DNA of 64,000 nt, taken from the NCBI RefSeq assembly GCF_029227915.1, contig NC_079887.1, forward strand, positions 17,173,650 through 17,237,649, written 5' to 3'. Source of the DNA: Hydractinia symbiolongicarpus (Eukaryota > Cnidaria > Hydrozoa > Anthoathecata > Hydractiniidae). The notes below the pieces were generated by a model. The model was not told where the DNA came from. It searched no databases and was given only the letters and a program-made list of their open reading frames with translations. Both the position numbers and the translations under genes were made by a program. This document shows positions 1 through 10,992 of this stretch, one piece after another; the stretch's first letter is position 1; every line of letters begins with the position of its first letter.

Positions 1-388
1 TTGGGATTTATGTCTCCAAGAATTAGGTTGTTCTCTCGGTCAAATTTGGGCAGCCAGAGATCCCGATACACAGCTAGGATATTAAAATCGCTGATGTTCA
101 GCACTTCATTACCGTTCAAGCTGATGCGAAGGTTTTGAACCATGCCTTTCCGATGTTGCTGACGATGGTGCGTTTGGTATTGGCACCTGTAAGCTCCAAG
201 TCAAAGAGGAGTTTGAGAGAGCCTGGGAAAATTACATCATTCTGACCCATGTTTGGTATGTCCACGTACAAGTCCTCGTTTTGATTGATCGTGCTGGGGA
301 CACGAGAGACTTTAACATGCTGTTTCTTCTCTTTTAATGCCAGCATTGTCCTTAATTCCTTATGCGGGTTTAAGATTGTTCCGTACAT
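1..388 (-). pseudogene. Fragment of a virus-like capsid-type protein, frameshifted
   Basis: An open frame runs from 388 down to 116 and stops after about 90 residues. From about position 160 downwards the adjacent frame stays open to the window edge and carries the expected continuation, so one small indel separates the two halves. The protein has the feel of the beta-rich proteins of Polinton/adintovirus-type elements that cnidarian genomes carry in many copies (short strands, a 'DLYVDIPN' segment, a conserved Asn-Gly-Asn-Glu turn, then a Tyr-Arg-Asp-Leu-Trp segment). I recall that family from general knowledge and could not search it. The 3' end lies outside the window. It is probably an old, inactive integrated copy. 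An unrelated cnidarian repeat protein is the alternative. Confidence 0.45.
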
Positions 389-417
389 TTATTAGTACGG
401 AATTGTGGGTTGAATAA

Positions 418-784
418 ATGCCTATTAACGCAGTATACGAAGGAGATGACTTTACGCCAGAGGAAGGCATTCCAGATGAGCTCGAGGAGTTCAGTAGCGA
501 GAGTGAGATCCTTCGACCCAAGGATATTTCCGAATCAAGTACTACGCCGGCAACACCTTCGGAAGGTGGCCTCACTGACACCACGACTCTCATGGCAAGG
601 CATGAGCTACTAAGATAGAAAGTAGACGATCTTTATGATCTCCTAAGTAAGGAGCTACAGCAGAAGCCAATCGCGAAAACGTACTACAAATTTGAAGCAG
701 GATAAGAAGGAAGAAGCACGAAAAGCGCACGGTTTACTATCATCCGAAACTCAGAGCCAGCTGCTATATATCAAAGACATTTAG
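418..784 (+). pseudogene. Broken acidic small ORF beside the capsid-like fragment
   Basis: A frame starting at ATG 418 encodes an acidic, Ser/Thr/Pro-rich N-terminus. It meets a TAG at 616-618 and stays open beyond it through a helical-looking stretch (KVDDLYDLLSKEL) to a TAA near 703. The neighbouring frame then continues with charged sequence to a TAG at 782-784. One nonsense codon and one frameshift therefore break what looks like a single gene of about 120 residues. It starts about 30 bp from the start of the capsid-like frame and points away from it, and it ends exactly where a minus-strand gene ends (tail to tail). That is compact packing, as in a viral or Polinton-like element. The family is not recognised. 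Confidence 0.35.
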
Positions 785-1194
785 GTTTGCATGTAATAAT
801 TTGAACCTTGCCTATAGATGCCAGATAGCTTGATGATGGCATTGCACTTGCAGCTTTGTTTTAGTGGTACTTTTTTGGAATGGAAGTCGGTTCTGACTTT
901 ACTCTCCCACTCCTTCACCTTGATAGTGATGTATTTACCTTTTTTCACAGGTGAGGTGGTGAAGCAATGACCTTCCAAGGACTCTACCTTGGTCAGGATA
1001 CTCTCATTCTTCTCTAGCCACTCGGGATGGTTATAGATATCGAATGACATGGTAGGAAGGCAGCCATCATCATAACGCGAGGCACCATTGGAATAGATCC
1101 GTATTTCCGGAATTTGTTGGATTATATCGGAGTTGGGATTTCGGGACTTCGGGATTTCCCTTGTCGTCGTCGTCGACTGCGCTAGAACGAACAT
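781..1194 (-). CDS. Unrecognised 137-residue protein of the same putative element
   Basis: An uninterrupted frame of 137 codons opens at ATG 1194 and ends at TAA/TAG near 781, tail to tail with the broken plus-strand ORF. The protein is mixed alpha/beta in character, with two Cys (SCKCN) near the C-terminus and a basic beta-rich second half (KGKYITIKVKEWESKV). Such composition would suit a small nucleic-acid-binding (OB-like) protein, but no diagnostic motif is present and this is a guess. Its position suggests it belongs to the same integrated element. The frame being intact while both neighbours are broken may be chance, given its short length. Confidence 0.35.
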   Translation of the reverse strand: MFVLAQSTTTTREIPKSRNPNSDIIQQIPEIRIYSNGASRYDDGCLPTMSFDIYNHPEWLEKNESILTKVESLEGHCFTTSPVKKGKYITIKVKEWESKVRTDFHSKKVPLKQSCKCNAIIKLSGIYRQGSNYYMQT

Positions 1195-1392
1195 ATTACC
1201 ATCTCTCCTTCATAGAAACTTAGTCAGAAAACACACCATACATAGAAGGGTAACAACGTAATACATCAACTAATACACTTACCTACTATAATTTTATAAA
1301 TTAATTTACCTTTTAGCGGAACTTTGTCTTTGTTACACTAGCTCGCAGATGCTAGGGTATTCAAATACAGCTGTCCGTCCCAAAATGGAAAT

Positions 1393-1446
1393 TTGTGGCT
1401 CTCTGAGCACCGAACGGGATTTAACGTGAGTTCGAGTCACACCTTC
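1393..1446 (+). repeat. tRNA-like pol III internal promoter, weak copy
   Basis: A box A-like word (TGGCTCTCTGAG, from about 1402) is followed about 30 bp later by a box B-like word (GAGTTCGAGTCAC, about 1430). The flanks do not fold into an acceptor stem, so this is at best a decayed tRNA-derived (SINE-type) head. Confidence 0.25.
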
Positions 1447-1627
1447 GTTACTAACTTAGTGATGTTTCTTTTTTCTTGGTTCAGGTTTTTTATTCCCTAA
1501 TGTCAACAATAATAATATTGTTTTACTATCAAATTGCTTTTTTAGTGGATTATGTATTCTAGTAGAACAATTCGCTGTTATAGCATACAATATTTTTGAG
1601 ATATCTTTGAAAATAGTTTTAACTAGT

Positions 1628-1700
1628 TAGTGTATGTGGCGCATTGGTTGCGTGTTTGTCTTGTGACCATGGTAGTACGAGTTCGAACCCTGGTGAAATC
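1628..1700 (+). repeat. tRNA-derived SINE head or tRNA pseudogene
   Basis: A good box A (TGGCGCATTGG, about 1637-1647) is followed about 40 bp later by box B (AGTTCGAACCC, about 1680). This spacing is right for a type 2 pol III promoter. I could not pair a 7-bp acceptor stem across the ends, and the predicted anticodon arm is poor, so it is not a functional tRNA gene. A tRNA-derived SINE is the likeliest origin. No clear A-rich tail or target duplication was seen. Confidence 0.4.
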
Positions 1701-1849
1701 AGTGGATTTTTTCTTCATTATTATCGTTTTAACTTTCCTTTTTATCTTTCTGTTGAGATGTCTTTTCACGCCATCAATCCTATTTTTTGTACATTATTTG
1801 CATCAACCAATTTCACAACCTTGCTCATTTTGTGAGCAGATCGATTAAT

Positions 1850-2751
1850 TGAAGATCGATAGCAGCGCGGGCGGAATGATTCTAAAATTCAATGGATCTG
1901 GAAAATGTTATACAACTGAATGGGTAAACTTGGAAAAAAATCGAGTTTTCGGTTATAGTGTAAAAATACTGTAAAAATCTATAGGAAAAAAGCCATATCT
2001 CAAGTTGTCGATTTCAAAATATCGGCCCGGAAATATTTCTCCCGTCATTTCATCGGGAAACCCGGATTTCTATGAAATGTGTGCAAAACTCGAATAAAGA
2101 TGAACAAGAAACCGGGGCGGTTTGAACACTCACACGCTTTTGACCCTGACATTCTAGCCTACTCATCGCTCCGGACTTACTGCGTTCCTCTGGGTCTATT
2201 GTCAAATTTTCCTTCTATAGATTCTGAAGATGTTAAGGATCGACGCATGCGCATAAGAACGTATACATATGGGCATGGCTGCTGGCGCTCTCTCAATGTT
2301 TTCATTCCCAGTTCTCTATTCGAAGCGCGGTTCGTACAAGGGTTTCCTATGAGAGTAAGTAGACCACGAGAACGCAGAGAAATGGTTTACGGGTAGACTA
2401 TGACATTCTGGCAGTTGAAAGAGGATTTTTTTTAGATTTTTCTGAGCTTAGTGAGAGTTTTATCGTAAGGGGGCAGCAACAGTGCTTGCATTTAGAGGGC
2501 AATAGACTGAATGGAAATAAAAGACAAAATAAAAAACACCTTCAACATTTTCTTTTGTCTTTCGACAAACTAAAACCATAAATAACAGAATACCCAAATC
2601 GAGTATAATAATACTAATATAAAAACACAGATTGAGCGAAAAAATGGAATACTGAAAAAAAAAATAGTAATAAAAAAAAAACGACACTAAAGTCCATCAT
2701 GTGTTCATTATGCTTGCGAATCTATCAATCAATGAATACTTTTGCTTCGAC
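1850..2751. other. No gene recognised
   Basis: AT-rich sequence with homopolymer runs. A 105-codon open frame at 2079-2396 shows no domain-like composition or splice context and is treated as chance. Confidence 0.5.
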
Positions 2752-3722
2752 TTAAAATTCACGAAGTAAACATGAATGTACACAAATTTTAATGAAAGAA
2801 ACAACAACGAAAATATCACTTATGAAAGGGAAGGATTTACAAAAAGTAGGAACTCGCCTGTTCGAAATTTCTCGAAATCTTGCAATGTGAAATATATAAA
2901 CAACTATGTTGTTTTGTTTTTCTTCCCTATATTTCACGTCGTTTTTCATTATATTGTTCTTTACGCAAAAAGTTTTTTGATATATATTTCTGTTTTCTAG
3001 AACTTGCACGTTGTTTATCGACTGTCTTTTTAATGTCTGCCGTGGCTTCGTCATCAACTTTTGAACATATTGAACTTCAAATGGGCAATTCTCAAAGTCT
3101 GCAAGATTTTGTCGATAATTTTTTTTAATACGGCTTTGCACATCACAAAGCGACTTGAATTTCAGTAATATGGATGAACCATCGGGGCTGAAACTTCCGT
3201 GACTATCTCTACTATGTGGGTCAAATAGATAAATGGACATTTTTTCCCAAATAATCGAAACACTATATCCACCAGCTATAAAAATTAGACCGTTTCCAAC
3301 AGAGGCAGAGTTCATAGCATTGAGCTGCGCAAAATATCTAACATCACCTAAAAAACCTGTGAACTTATCCCCCAACACTACAGCTACACACCGTTGTTCA
3401 ATGTTTACAACAGACGGTAATTCTTCAACACTGAGAGGCCGGTATATTTTAACATTTTAAAGTTATCATCACCACACTCCAAAACATAATCAAGGTCAAA
3501 TGATTTCCAAGAAGATGTTCGCTTAATTGCTGACCAACATATTACCAATAATGAGTTACACATACATTGAATACCTGCAGTGCACCCAAATTTTTGATCA
3601 CCTTGACGAAATGAACCTGATGTAGATTTTATATGGATAGGAGAGGGGTCAGCAGATAGGGAAGTTGCCATAATAGAGCATAAAATATTTTGTTTACAAA
3701 GTTTACCATGGAAGGCTGACAA
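2752..3722 (-). pseudogene. Helitron-type Cys/His protease domain (C76/OTU-like), first copy
   Basis: Two minus-strand frames (3722-3405 and 3378-2752) are the two halves of one protein, shifted near 3440-3450. It parallels the plus-strand protein at 4703-5944 segment by segment. The Gln-Cys nucleophile region (GIQCMCNSL) comes first, then a 'DLDYVLECGD' segment, 'ELPSV' after the shift, a hydrophobic 'GNGLIFIAGGYSVSIIWE' core and the His motif (FDPHSRDSHG). This order is that of papain-like deubiquitinases of the herpes tegument/OTU type found at the N-terminus of many Helitron replicase genes. The C-terminal part has lost similarity through further shifts. No replicase domains follow, so this is a truncated, dead copy lying head to head with the second one. 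Confidence 0.65.
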
Positions 3723-4702
3723 AGTTTATCATAGAAGGCTGAATAAAGCTGAACAGTGCTGAGGGACCAGCTTGAAAAGACAGATGATGTCAATTTTCAA
3801 ACGCTAGCCAAAGTCAAAAATGATGATTTTTGTTGGAAAGCTGATAAAATATGATAAAATGATGTGATCAAAATGTTTTAAGCTCCAAAATGACGTGATA
3901 ATCAATCTGAAACCATAGTTGAAAGACTAATACATACCAAAAATCCACAACAAAGTATATAAAAACCAAACCAACTTCAACAACGTGCAATGAGTTTCAA
4001 AATGGCAGAGCTTACCAGCCAAACTTTAGGCAGATCCAGCATGTGCGGAGGTCTGGACCTGTTGGCGCAATAGAAGCGCGCATTGCGCAAAAATGCAAAA
4101 ACGGCGCGCCATCTAAAAACTTTACGTTCCCGAAGTTGCCTTTGAAACACTCACCAACCTATAGGTGTGAGTGAATTATATCATTGTAAACCCTTATGCC
4201 AAAAAGAATCTACACATTCATCAGAAAAGCAGTCATTTTCTTGAATTTGGGCGAGATGAATGTGGGAAGACGAAGAGCATTTCCAGGGTAGCTTTCGCTC
4301 ATAGGGCGAAAACAAATATCGGATAATAATTGATAAACGGCCCAAAAACACGTGAAATACAGTAGAGACCGCCATATTAGTTTTTTGTGTTTGGCTGTTG
4401 AAGTCGCTTTATTATCATTTTCATCACTTTATTACTTATTATTTTGCCCCTTCTTGGCAATACCAGAAACGTCACTTGCCCCGATTGAGGGAAACGTCGC
4501 TAGAAACGCGACTTGAAATCAAACTCCACTGATACAGTGGCTTAAAATCAAACCACAAATTGTGGTTCTTAATCATTGTCAATCATTGTTTATCGAAATT
4601 TTAATAAATTATTTTATAGAATAACGCTACAGCATCTTATCTACTACAAGCTTCACGCTACACTTAGCGCACATTCTCCCTACCAACACCCTACTACCTA
4701 CT
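3723..4702. other. Spacer between two head-to-head protease genes
   Basis: No gene is seen. The stretch separates two divergently oriented relatives and probably holds both 5' regions. A GC-richer patch at about 4050-4125 contains several GCGC words. No terminal inverted repeat joining the two copies was found. Confidence 0.4.
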
Positions 4703-6790
4703 ATGGCTGCTCTATCTAGGCTAGGTGTACTGTACACAAATATGATATCAATAGAAGCCTACAGATCTGCAATTGGTGCCTTTTATGGTACATGCAAAAA
4801 TGCTAGTCGGATGAAAAAGATTGCGCAACATGCTGGTGAACTTGTGCAAAACTATGGCTTTCGGGACGTGGTAGTACAACTATTAGGCCTTGCAATAATT
4901 TTGATGATTACATTGTGCAAGACCAAACTCCTCTTGCTTGCCCAAGCAGGTGAAGTTGAGAGTAACCCTGGTTCTGGAACATGCAATGTTTTGAAAACTT
5001 TCAAGGCATCTTCTCATCAGGGTGACGTAAAGTTCGGAATTTCTGCTGGTTTGCAGTGCTTATGTAATTGTTTGTTTTCTATAGCTTTAAGTACACATCG
5101 CCGTGTTGCTTTATGGACCGCACATGATTTAGATCTTATTCTAACCAAAGGTAATGAAATATATTGTATACTAAATGTCACAGGACCACTTTCAATTCCT
5201 GAACTCCCTACTGTTATTGATTTTGCTGATAACCACTTCGATGTACAAATGTTGCACAATGAAATAGGTTATATTCAGTCCCCAAATGAAAGATTTTTAA
5301 CAACTTTATTTGGATCCAGAAATGATGATGTAGGTGATGGCTTATTATTATTAATTGGCGGATTTACGGTGGGAGTTTTATGGACTAAAAAGAATTATTT
5401 TTTATTTGATCAACATTGTCGTGATCAAGATGGGTCTATACCAAATAATAATACTGGTACTTCAGTTTTGTTCAAATTCTCCTCATTCCTACAAGTGGAA
5501 AAATACATTTGTTCAACGTATTTGCCTTTAACACAAGGGACACCTTTGCAGTATGAAGTGCAATTTACTAGGATATTGGAAATTGGCTCTGAAACCAGTA
5601 ATACTTTGAAAAGAAAATCTTTCCCAGCCATGACTACACCTGATTCAAAACGGAAAAGATTGTACCGTGAGCAAATAAAAAATTCAACAAAACATGAAAA
5701 GGTAAAAGAATCGAATCGTATAGCTAAGACAGTATATAGAGAAAAAAATAGGATGCAAGATAGAATTGAAGCATTCAAGTGTAAAATTTCTGAAGGGCCA
5801 TTTTACATTTGTGTTTGTTGTGAGAGACTTCATTACAGGGATTCTGTTGTTCTCTATGATGCTAACCGCTATTCAATTGATGTAGAAATCCACGCTTATG
5901 GAAAGTTACGACTCCAACTACTATGTGTGCAAAACATGCCATAAGAAGCTTTCGAAGGGAAAAACACCTTGCCAGGCATCATGGAATAAATTGACTGTGA
6001 ATATCCAACCACTAGAATTGTTGTCACTGAATAAATTAGAGCGAATCTTCATTGCAAAAAGGATGCTTTTTACAAAAGTTATAATCATGCCTAAAGGACA
6101 AATGCCAAAAATCAATGGAGCTGTATGTAATGTACCTATAAATGTTAGTGAGGTAGCTAAAGTATTGCCTAGAGGAGCTGACAGCAATGGAATTATAACG
6201 CTTAAACTCAAACGCAAAATTAGTTATCGTGGACATTCACATTTTCAGGCTGTCCGACCTGACTATATACAAGCTGCATTACAGTTTTTGATATAGAATA
6301 ACCCCCTATATAATGATGTTATTATTTCAATTGACAATATACCTGTAGAACTAAGTCATAGGAAAGATACATGGGAAGAAGATCTTAGTGGTAAAGGATG
6401 ATGTCAATGAAGCTGAGTCTATTGATACTCCAATAGAGGAGCAGGAAAATACCCTAGATGAAATATGCGCAAGTTTATCGGATACCGTGTTGGTGTCCAA
6501 ATACCTCATGTAATTTCTGAGGAAAACGTAGTAATAGCTCCAGGTGAAGGAAATAAGCCTTTGGGCATATTACTTGACAAACAATGTGAGGAATTGGCCT
6601 TTCCATATCTGTTTCCCCATGGACATTTTGGTTACAATGTAGAACGTGATGTACGTTTGAGTGCAAATAAATATTAATATCAGCGAGGCGCTTTGCATCA
6701 GATATAGATTACACATTTTTTGCCTTTCTGTTCTTCAGCAAATGCAGCTTTCCAGTCAAACAAATATAACTGTAAATAAGGTTGGTCACT
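4703..6790 (+). pseudogene. Helitron replicase gene, N-terminal half, broken and truncated
   Basis: The first frame (4703-5944) encodes a hydrophobic leader, a 2A-like motif and then a Cys/His protease domain (nucleophile in AGLQCLCN, His in FDQHCRDQDG). A basic linker follows, then a zinc-ribbon-like start (ICVCCERLHYRDS). Near 5895-5945 the frame shifts and continues with CKTCHKK and the Helitron DUF6570 signature (NKLERIFIAKRM, MPKGQMPKINGAVCNVP, LPRGAD). A TAG at 6294-6296 is followed by more coding sequence. Another frame (6465-6677) starts the Helitron N domain with APGEGNKPLGIL and LAFPYLFPHGHFGY. Further shifts follow, and similarity ends near 6790 at a LQQMQLSSQ-like segment. HUH nuclease and helicase parts are absent. 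The element is immobile. Confidence 0.8.
4918..4978 (+). other. 2A-like ribosome-skipping motif with altered last residue
   Basis: The Helitron leader ends in LLLLAQAGEVESNPGS. Canonical 2A peptides end D-V/I-E-x-N-P-G-P, and skipping occurs before the final Pro. Here E replaces the first Asp and Ser replaces the final Pro. Placed directly before the protease domain, it resembles the N-terminal 2A motifs known from animal retroelements, but it is probably inactive as it stands. Confidence 0.55.
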
Positions 6791-7394
6791 TAAGACAAGA
6801 AAAATAAGAATAAATATGTGGGAACGGCAGGGGGAGGGGCTACAACCTAGTCAGCTCTCTTTTTTACAAAATAGAGCCGTAAAAATGACAGTTAGGAATT
6901 GTTTCATCGAATGTAATCCCCACTGCTCCATCAGACTTTTCTCAAATAGTTATTCATTTTAAATAGCGCGAGCTAGTTTACGTATATTATACGTCTTGTT
7001 GCTTTTTAAATTGGCTTGCGCCATGAATGTAGTAGTGAAGATCCTGACGAAAATTAAAATTAAAGGTGAGTAGAAATGAAGTATTTCATCATGAGCAGGA
7101 CAAAAAATTATACCTTTACCTATTCCTTGCGAGACGTACAGCATCTCTCTGATGCTTTCATTAAAATTCCGCCAATTTTCATCCAGGAATATCCGCCAGG
7201 AGGTGCAGGAAAGCAAAATTACGACGTAATGAAATAAAAAAGTATTATTAAGGGTCGTTAAAATACATTAGTATTTAAAAATAATTAAAAGTGACGATTA
7301 CCACTTTCACCAATTTCGTGAAAAATTAATTTCCGAAAAAAATAAACATGCTAACTAAAGTTTGCAAACACCCCCGTTTTTTTAAATCGAATTT
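6791..7394. other. No gene recognised
   Basis: AT-rich sequence after the Helitron breakpoint. An open minus frame at 6959-7216 has no recognisable features. Confidence 0.4.
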
Positions 7395-7404
7395 TCCATA
7401 TAAA

Positions 7405-7582
7405 AAACAAACGTCTTTTGAAAGACGCATTTTAGACCACTTTTAGAAATAGGACAAGACGTCTTTTAAAAGACGCGTTTTAGATGCATTAAAAAGAGAA
7501 AGACGTCTTTTAAAAGATATATTTTAGATAACTTTTAGATGTCTTTTAAAAGACGTCTTCAAGACGTCTGAAAGACGTCTTG
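7405..7582. repeat. Cluster of AAGACGTCTT palindromes
   Basis: Palindromic words built on GACGTCTTTTAAAAGACG recur in several imperfect copies within about 170 bp, separated by TTTTAGA spacers, and end in GTCTTCAAGACGTCTGAAAGACGTC. Each unit can form a hairpin. This looks like a short palindromic satellite or the end of a foldback element; no coding frame uses it. Confidence 0.55.
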
Positions 7583-7859
7583 TACCGGCTGGGTGTGCTT
7601 TTGATCAGATGTTAATTTTTTTTGTACTTGTATTTGTTATCAAGAAACCTTCTCACGGTTGTGAATTGTTCAAAGATGGTTATGCAATTCGTGATAATAT
7701 TATTCTGAAAGAAGACAGTTATGTGTACCCTTCTTTATGGCAATATAATATGGATAAATGTACATTTAATCGCAAGCGATATTTCTTCAAATTGTTATTG
7801 TTGTTATCTGGGGATATTATTATTATTATTATTATTATGAATGTTTATACAGGATTGAT

Positions 7860-7991
7860 ATAATTCAGTTTTTAAAAAACTGCTCTTAATATATGTCCTG
7901 TGAAAAATAAAATTTTAAAATATTATTATTATATAACAGTTAAAACATGAGTTGAAAATACTAGCTTTACAATAAGGCATAAAATAATTTA
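7860..7991. other. AT-rich flank of the minus-strand LINE
   Basis: Contains an (ATT)n run just upstream (about 7816-7840) and AATAAA-like words. It probably holds the 3' untranslated part of the inverted LINE fragment, whose stop codon is at 7992. Confidence 0.35.
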
Positions 7992-8750
7992 TTACAGGTT
8001 AAAATAGCTTTTAGTTTTTCTTACGAAACTTGGTAAAGTATCCGATTTTCGAATTTCGATTGGCAAGTCATTATAAATCTTTGATCCCATAATTTTAAAA
8101 CCAGATCTATTTACTTCAAGTCTCACTCTAGGTATTGTCCGTAAGTAATTGTTGTTTCGGGTGTTTCTACTGCGCGATCTTATCTCGAAGAAATCTTCAA
8201 AATTGCTACACACTGCTTTTTCCAAGCATTTTCTGACGAGCATGACAGCATGTTTCTTTATTTCATTCATAATTGGTACTTGACGTTTCTCTGTCACCTT
8301 CGCAATTCTTCTATGAAGCGATTGAAGCTTATTTTGCTGGCCGTTGGTAAGATTCAGGTTTGTAGTGCAGCAGTAAAGAAGCGTTGGCAGCAGCATTCCG
8401 ACATATATTTTAGTGATGGCATTGTTCGTTAAGTTGGATTTCAATGAGAGTAGTAAACGAAGCTTGGAAGACATTTTCTTGTAAAGACTTATAAAGGGAT
8501 GGTTCATTGACAAAGTCTGATCGAAATCAGTCCCAAGATACCGATATTCGGTGGTTGCGCTAATTAGCTTTCCGTTGATTTCCAAGTTCAAGGTTGATCC
8601 GTTTTTATTCAAATTTTTGCGAGTGCCGAATATCATCGATTCGGTTTTTCCAGCCTTCAGATTTAATACAAGTTCGTTTTCAATGAAGTACCTGTCTACG
8701 TTTTTCAATTCAGCGTTGAAAGCGATCTCAAGTTGCTGGTTTGTTGTTGG
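7992..8750 (-). pseudogene. LINE reverse transcriptase, C-terminal fragment (inverted)
   Basis: About 250 residues equal the end of a CR1/L2/Jockey-type RT ORF. It begins just after the catalytic YADD block, passes through ELVLNLKAGKTESMIFGT and the thumb segment YRYLGTDFD, then YVGMLLPTLLYCC, and ends with the usual tail (SGFKIMGSKIYNDLPIEIR). No stop interrupts it. It is not a copy of the plus-strand LINE next door: the two align segment by segment but are clearly diverged. It is truncated at the 5' side at about 8750, where the other element begins on the opposite strand. Endonuclease and RT catalytic parts are missing. Confidence 0.85.
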
Positions 8751-10992
8751 AGTCATTTATCGACCCCGGATTCTTCCAGCTTTCTGCCGAAAAACTTCAA
8801 CCAATTTTTATTAGATATTTTAACTAAAACGATTTCGGAATCAAAAGAAGTTATTCTAATAAGAGATGTAAATGTTAACTAATTAGACAAGAAATCGAAT
8901 ATTGAATTCAAAACGATCTTGAATTTACATGGCCTGAAGCATCTCATAACAGCACCCACGAGAATAACGAAAGATACAAGAACATTGATATTATTGCTAC
9001 TACTAATTACTTCTATTCCTTGAAAGACGTAAACTCAGCATGGAATGTTTTCTACGACTACCTTATTAATACGATCAACGTTCATGCTCCTAAAATCCAA
9101 AGGCCTCATGGCGGAGATCGCAGTTTTCGTAAAATCAGGAAGACAAATAAAGAAGCTGATATATCTACGTATAAAAACTTGAGAAATCGTGTCAACATTC
9201 TTGTTCGCAAGGCTATATCAATATATAACAAAAACTTATTAGCCGAAAATAAAAATGACGCTAGTAAATTTTGGTCGGTTATAAAGTCTATTTATGATGT
9301 GAAAGGGAAATCTGAAATTGTTGACCGGAATTTTACTGTCGACGGAGTGGAAACATCTGACAAACGCTCAATTGCAAATGGATTTTGTACATACTTTTGG
9401 TCTCCTCAAAAATATTCCTTTCCCATTAGTAAATCTTACATGGACTTACCGTACCAGACCACCAAGAAGGACTAATGCGACTTTCAAGTTCAAATACGTC
9501 TCCAAAGTTGAAGTGGAGTCTTACCTGAAATCTATCAAGCGAAACAAAGCAACTGGATTGGACGACTAGCCCGCTGGATTTCTTAAGGATACTACAAAAA
9601 TTATATCATCACCACTATCACATTTAATCAATGTCTTGTCTTTAGAATCAGGACTAGTACCAACACCATGGAAAGCTGCCAAAGCAAACCCAGTTTTTAA
9701 ATTAGGATCCAAGAATGACTTCGGAAACTATCGGCCAATTTCGATCTTGCCAATTGTATCGAAAATCATCGAAAAAGCGGTACACAAACAACTTACAGCA
9801 TTTCTGGAGGAAAATAAGTTAGTATCGAAAAATCAATTCGGTTTCAAAAAGATCAACTGAACTAGCTACCACTCTTCTTCTGGACGATATAACAAAATCT
9901 GTTGATAGTGGCCATGTTGTTGGAGCAGTTTTTGTAGATTTCACAAAGGCATTTGACACTTTAAGTCATGCCGAATTCCAATCAAAATTAGCTGCTTACG
10001 GTGTACAGGATAATGAACTATCTTAGTTTTCGGACTACCTTTTTAACCGAAAGCAGTCAGTGGTATACGGTGGTCAAAATTCCAATTCACAATCAGTTAC
10101 ATCCGGTGTTCCTCAAGGATCACTTCTTGGACCACTTCTATTTTTACTGTACTTGAATGGCGTTAGTGATAATATAATACATAGTAATATAATACACTAC
10201 GCAGATGACATCGTCCTTTTCGCTGGAAAAGACTTATATGAAATTGAGTCAAAGCTGTCTACAGATTTCTCAGCCTTATGTAACTGGTGTGCAGATAACG
10301 AGCTCTTAATCGACATGAAAAAGAACAAAACTGAAGTCATGATATTTGCAACAGCCCAAAGATTATCTAAGCTGTCAAGAATAATCGAATTGAAATATCG
10401 GTATGGTATCATTAACGTTACTACCTCATATAAATACCTGGGTATCAAAATTGACAGTACCTTGAACTTAAACAGCCAGTTTGATACTAGTTATAAGAAA
10501 GCAAGTGCACGTCTCAACCTTTTGGCAAGATTACGAAATCGCATGGACATTGACACGGCTAATGCTATCTACACAACTATGGTCCTCCCGATGTTCAGAT
10601 ACTGTAGTCTTATGCAATTGAAACAAACACCAACGCTACTGAAAAAGTATACTACGTTTGAAAGGAGAGCTGCACGTATACTTGGAAACACTGACGATTC
10701 GAAACTACCAACAATTCAAGGCTGCCGGAAGAGAACAGCCTGCGAATTCGTTCAAAAGTGTCTTGATGATATGATATGTGAAAACTTTCACAACTACTTC
10801 GAGAAAGTTAATCATTCCTTCGCGACGAGAAACAACAATGTATCTTTACGTCTTCCCGCCCTGAGAACGGAGTATGGAAAACGGTTCAGTGGGTTTATGG
10901 CTGCAAAAATTTACAATGAACTTCCTATAAATATCAAAAGTGAAATGTCATTTACTAAATTTTCATTATTATTAAAAGAGCACCTCGTATAG
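8740..10992 (+). pseudogene. LINE (CR1/L2/Jockey group), 5'-truncated with several breaks
   Basis: The element begins inside the AP-type endonuclease (VGVIYRPR at about 8748) and continues in pieces with the endonuclease end (NLHGLKHLITAPTRIT near 8930). RT blocks follow in order: KRNKATGLDD (then TAG, about 9568), NYRPISILPIVSKIIEK, QFGFK, FVDFTKAFDTLSH, GVPQGSLLGPLLF, the catalytic YADDIVLFAG near 10200, a thumb YKYLGIKID, and the final tail AAKIYNELPINIKSE before the stop at 10990-10992. At least two nonsense codons and several frameshifts are visible upstream of 10060, whereas 10060-10992 is one intact 310-codon frame. It cannot mobilise itself. Confidence 0.88.

Noticed and set aside
2079-2396. 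105-codon plus-strand open frame
   Set aside because: No domain-like pattern, no splice context and no conservation clue.
7609-7863. 84-codon plus-strand frame
   Set aside because: It ends in an (ATT)n run and has no recognisable pattern beyond composition.
8740-8760. Twin-priming inversion of a single LINE
   Set aside because: The two arms encode overlapping, clearly diverged RT C-termini, so they are not two parts of one element.
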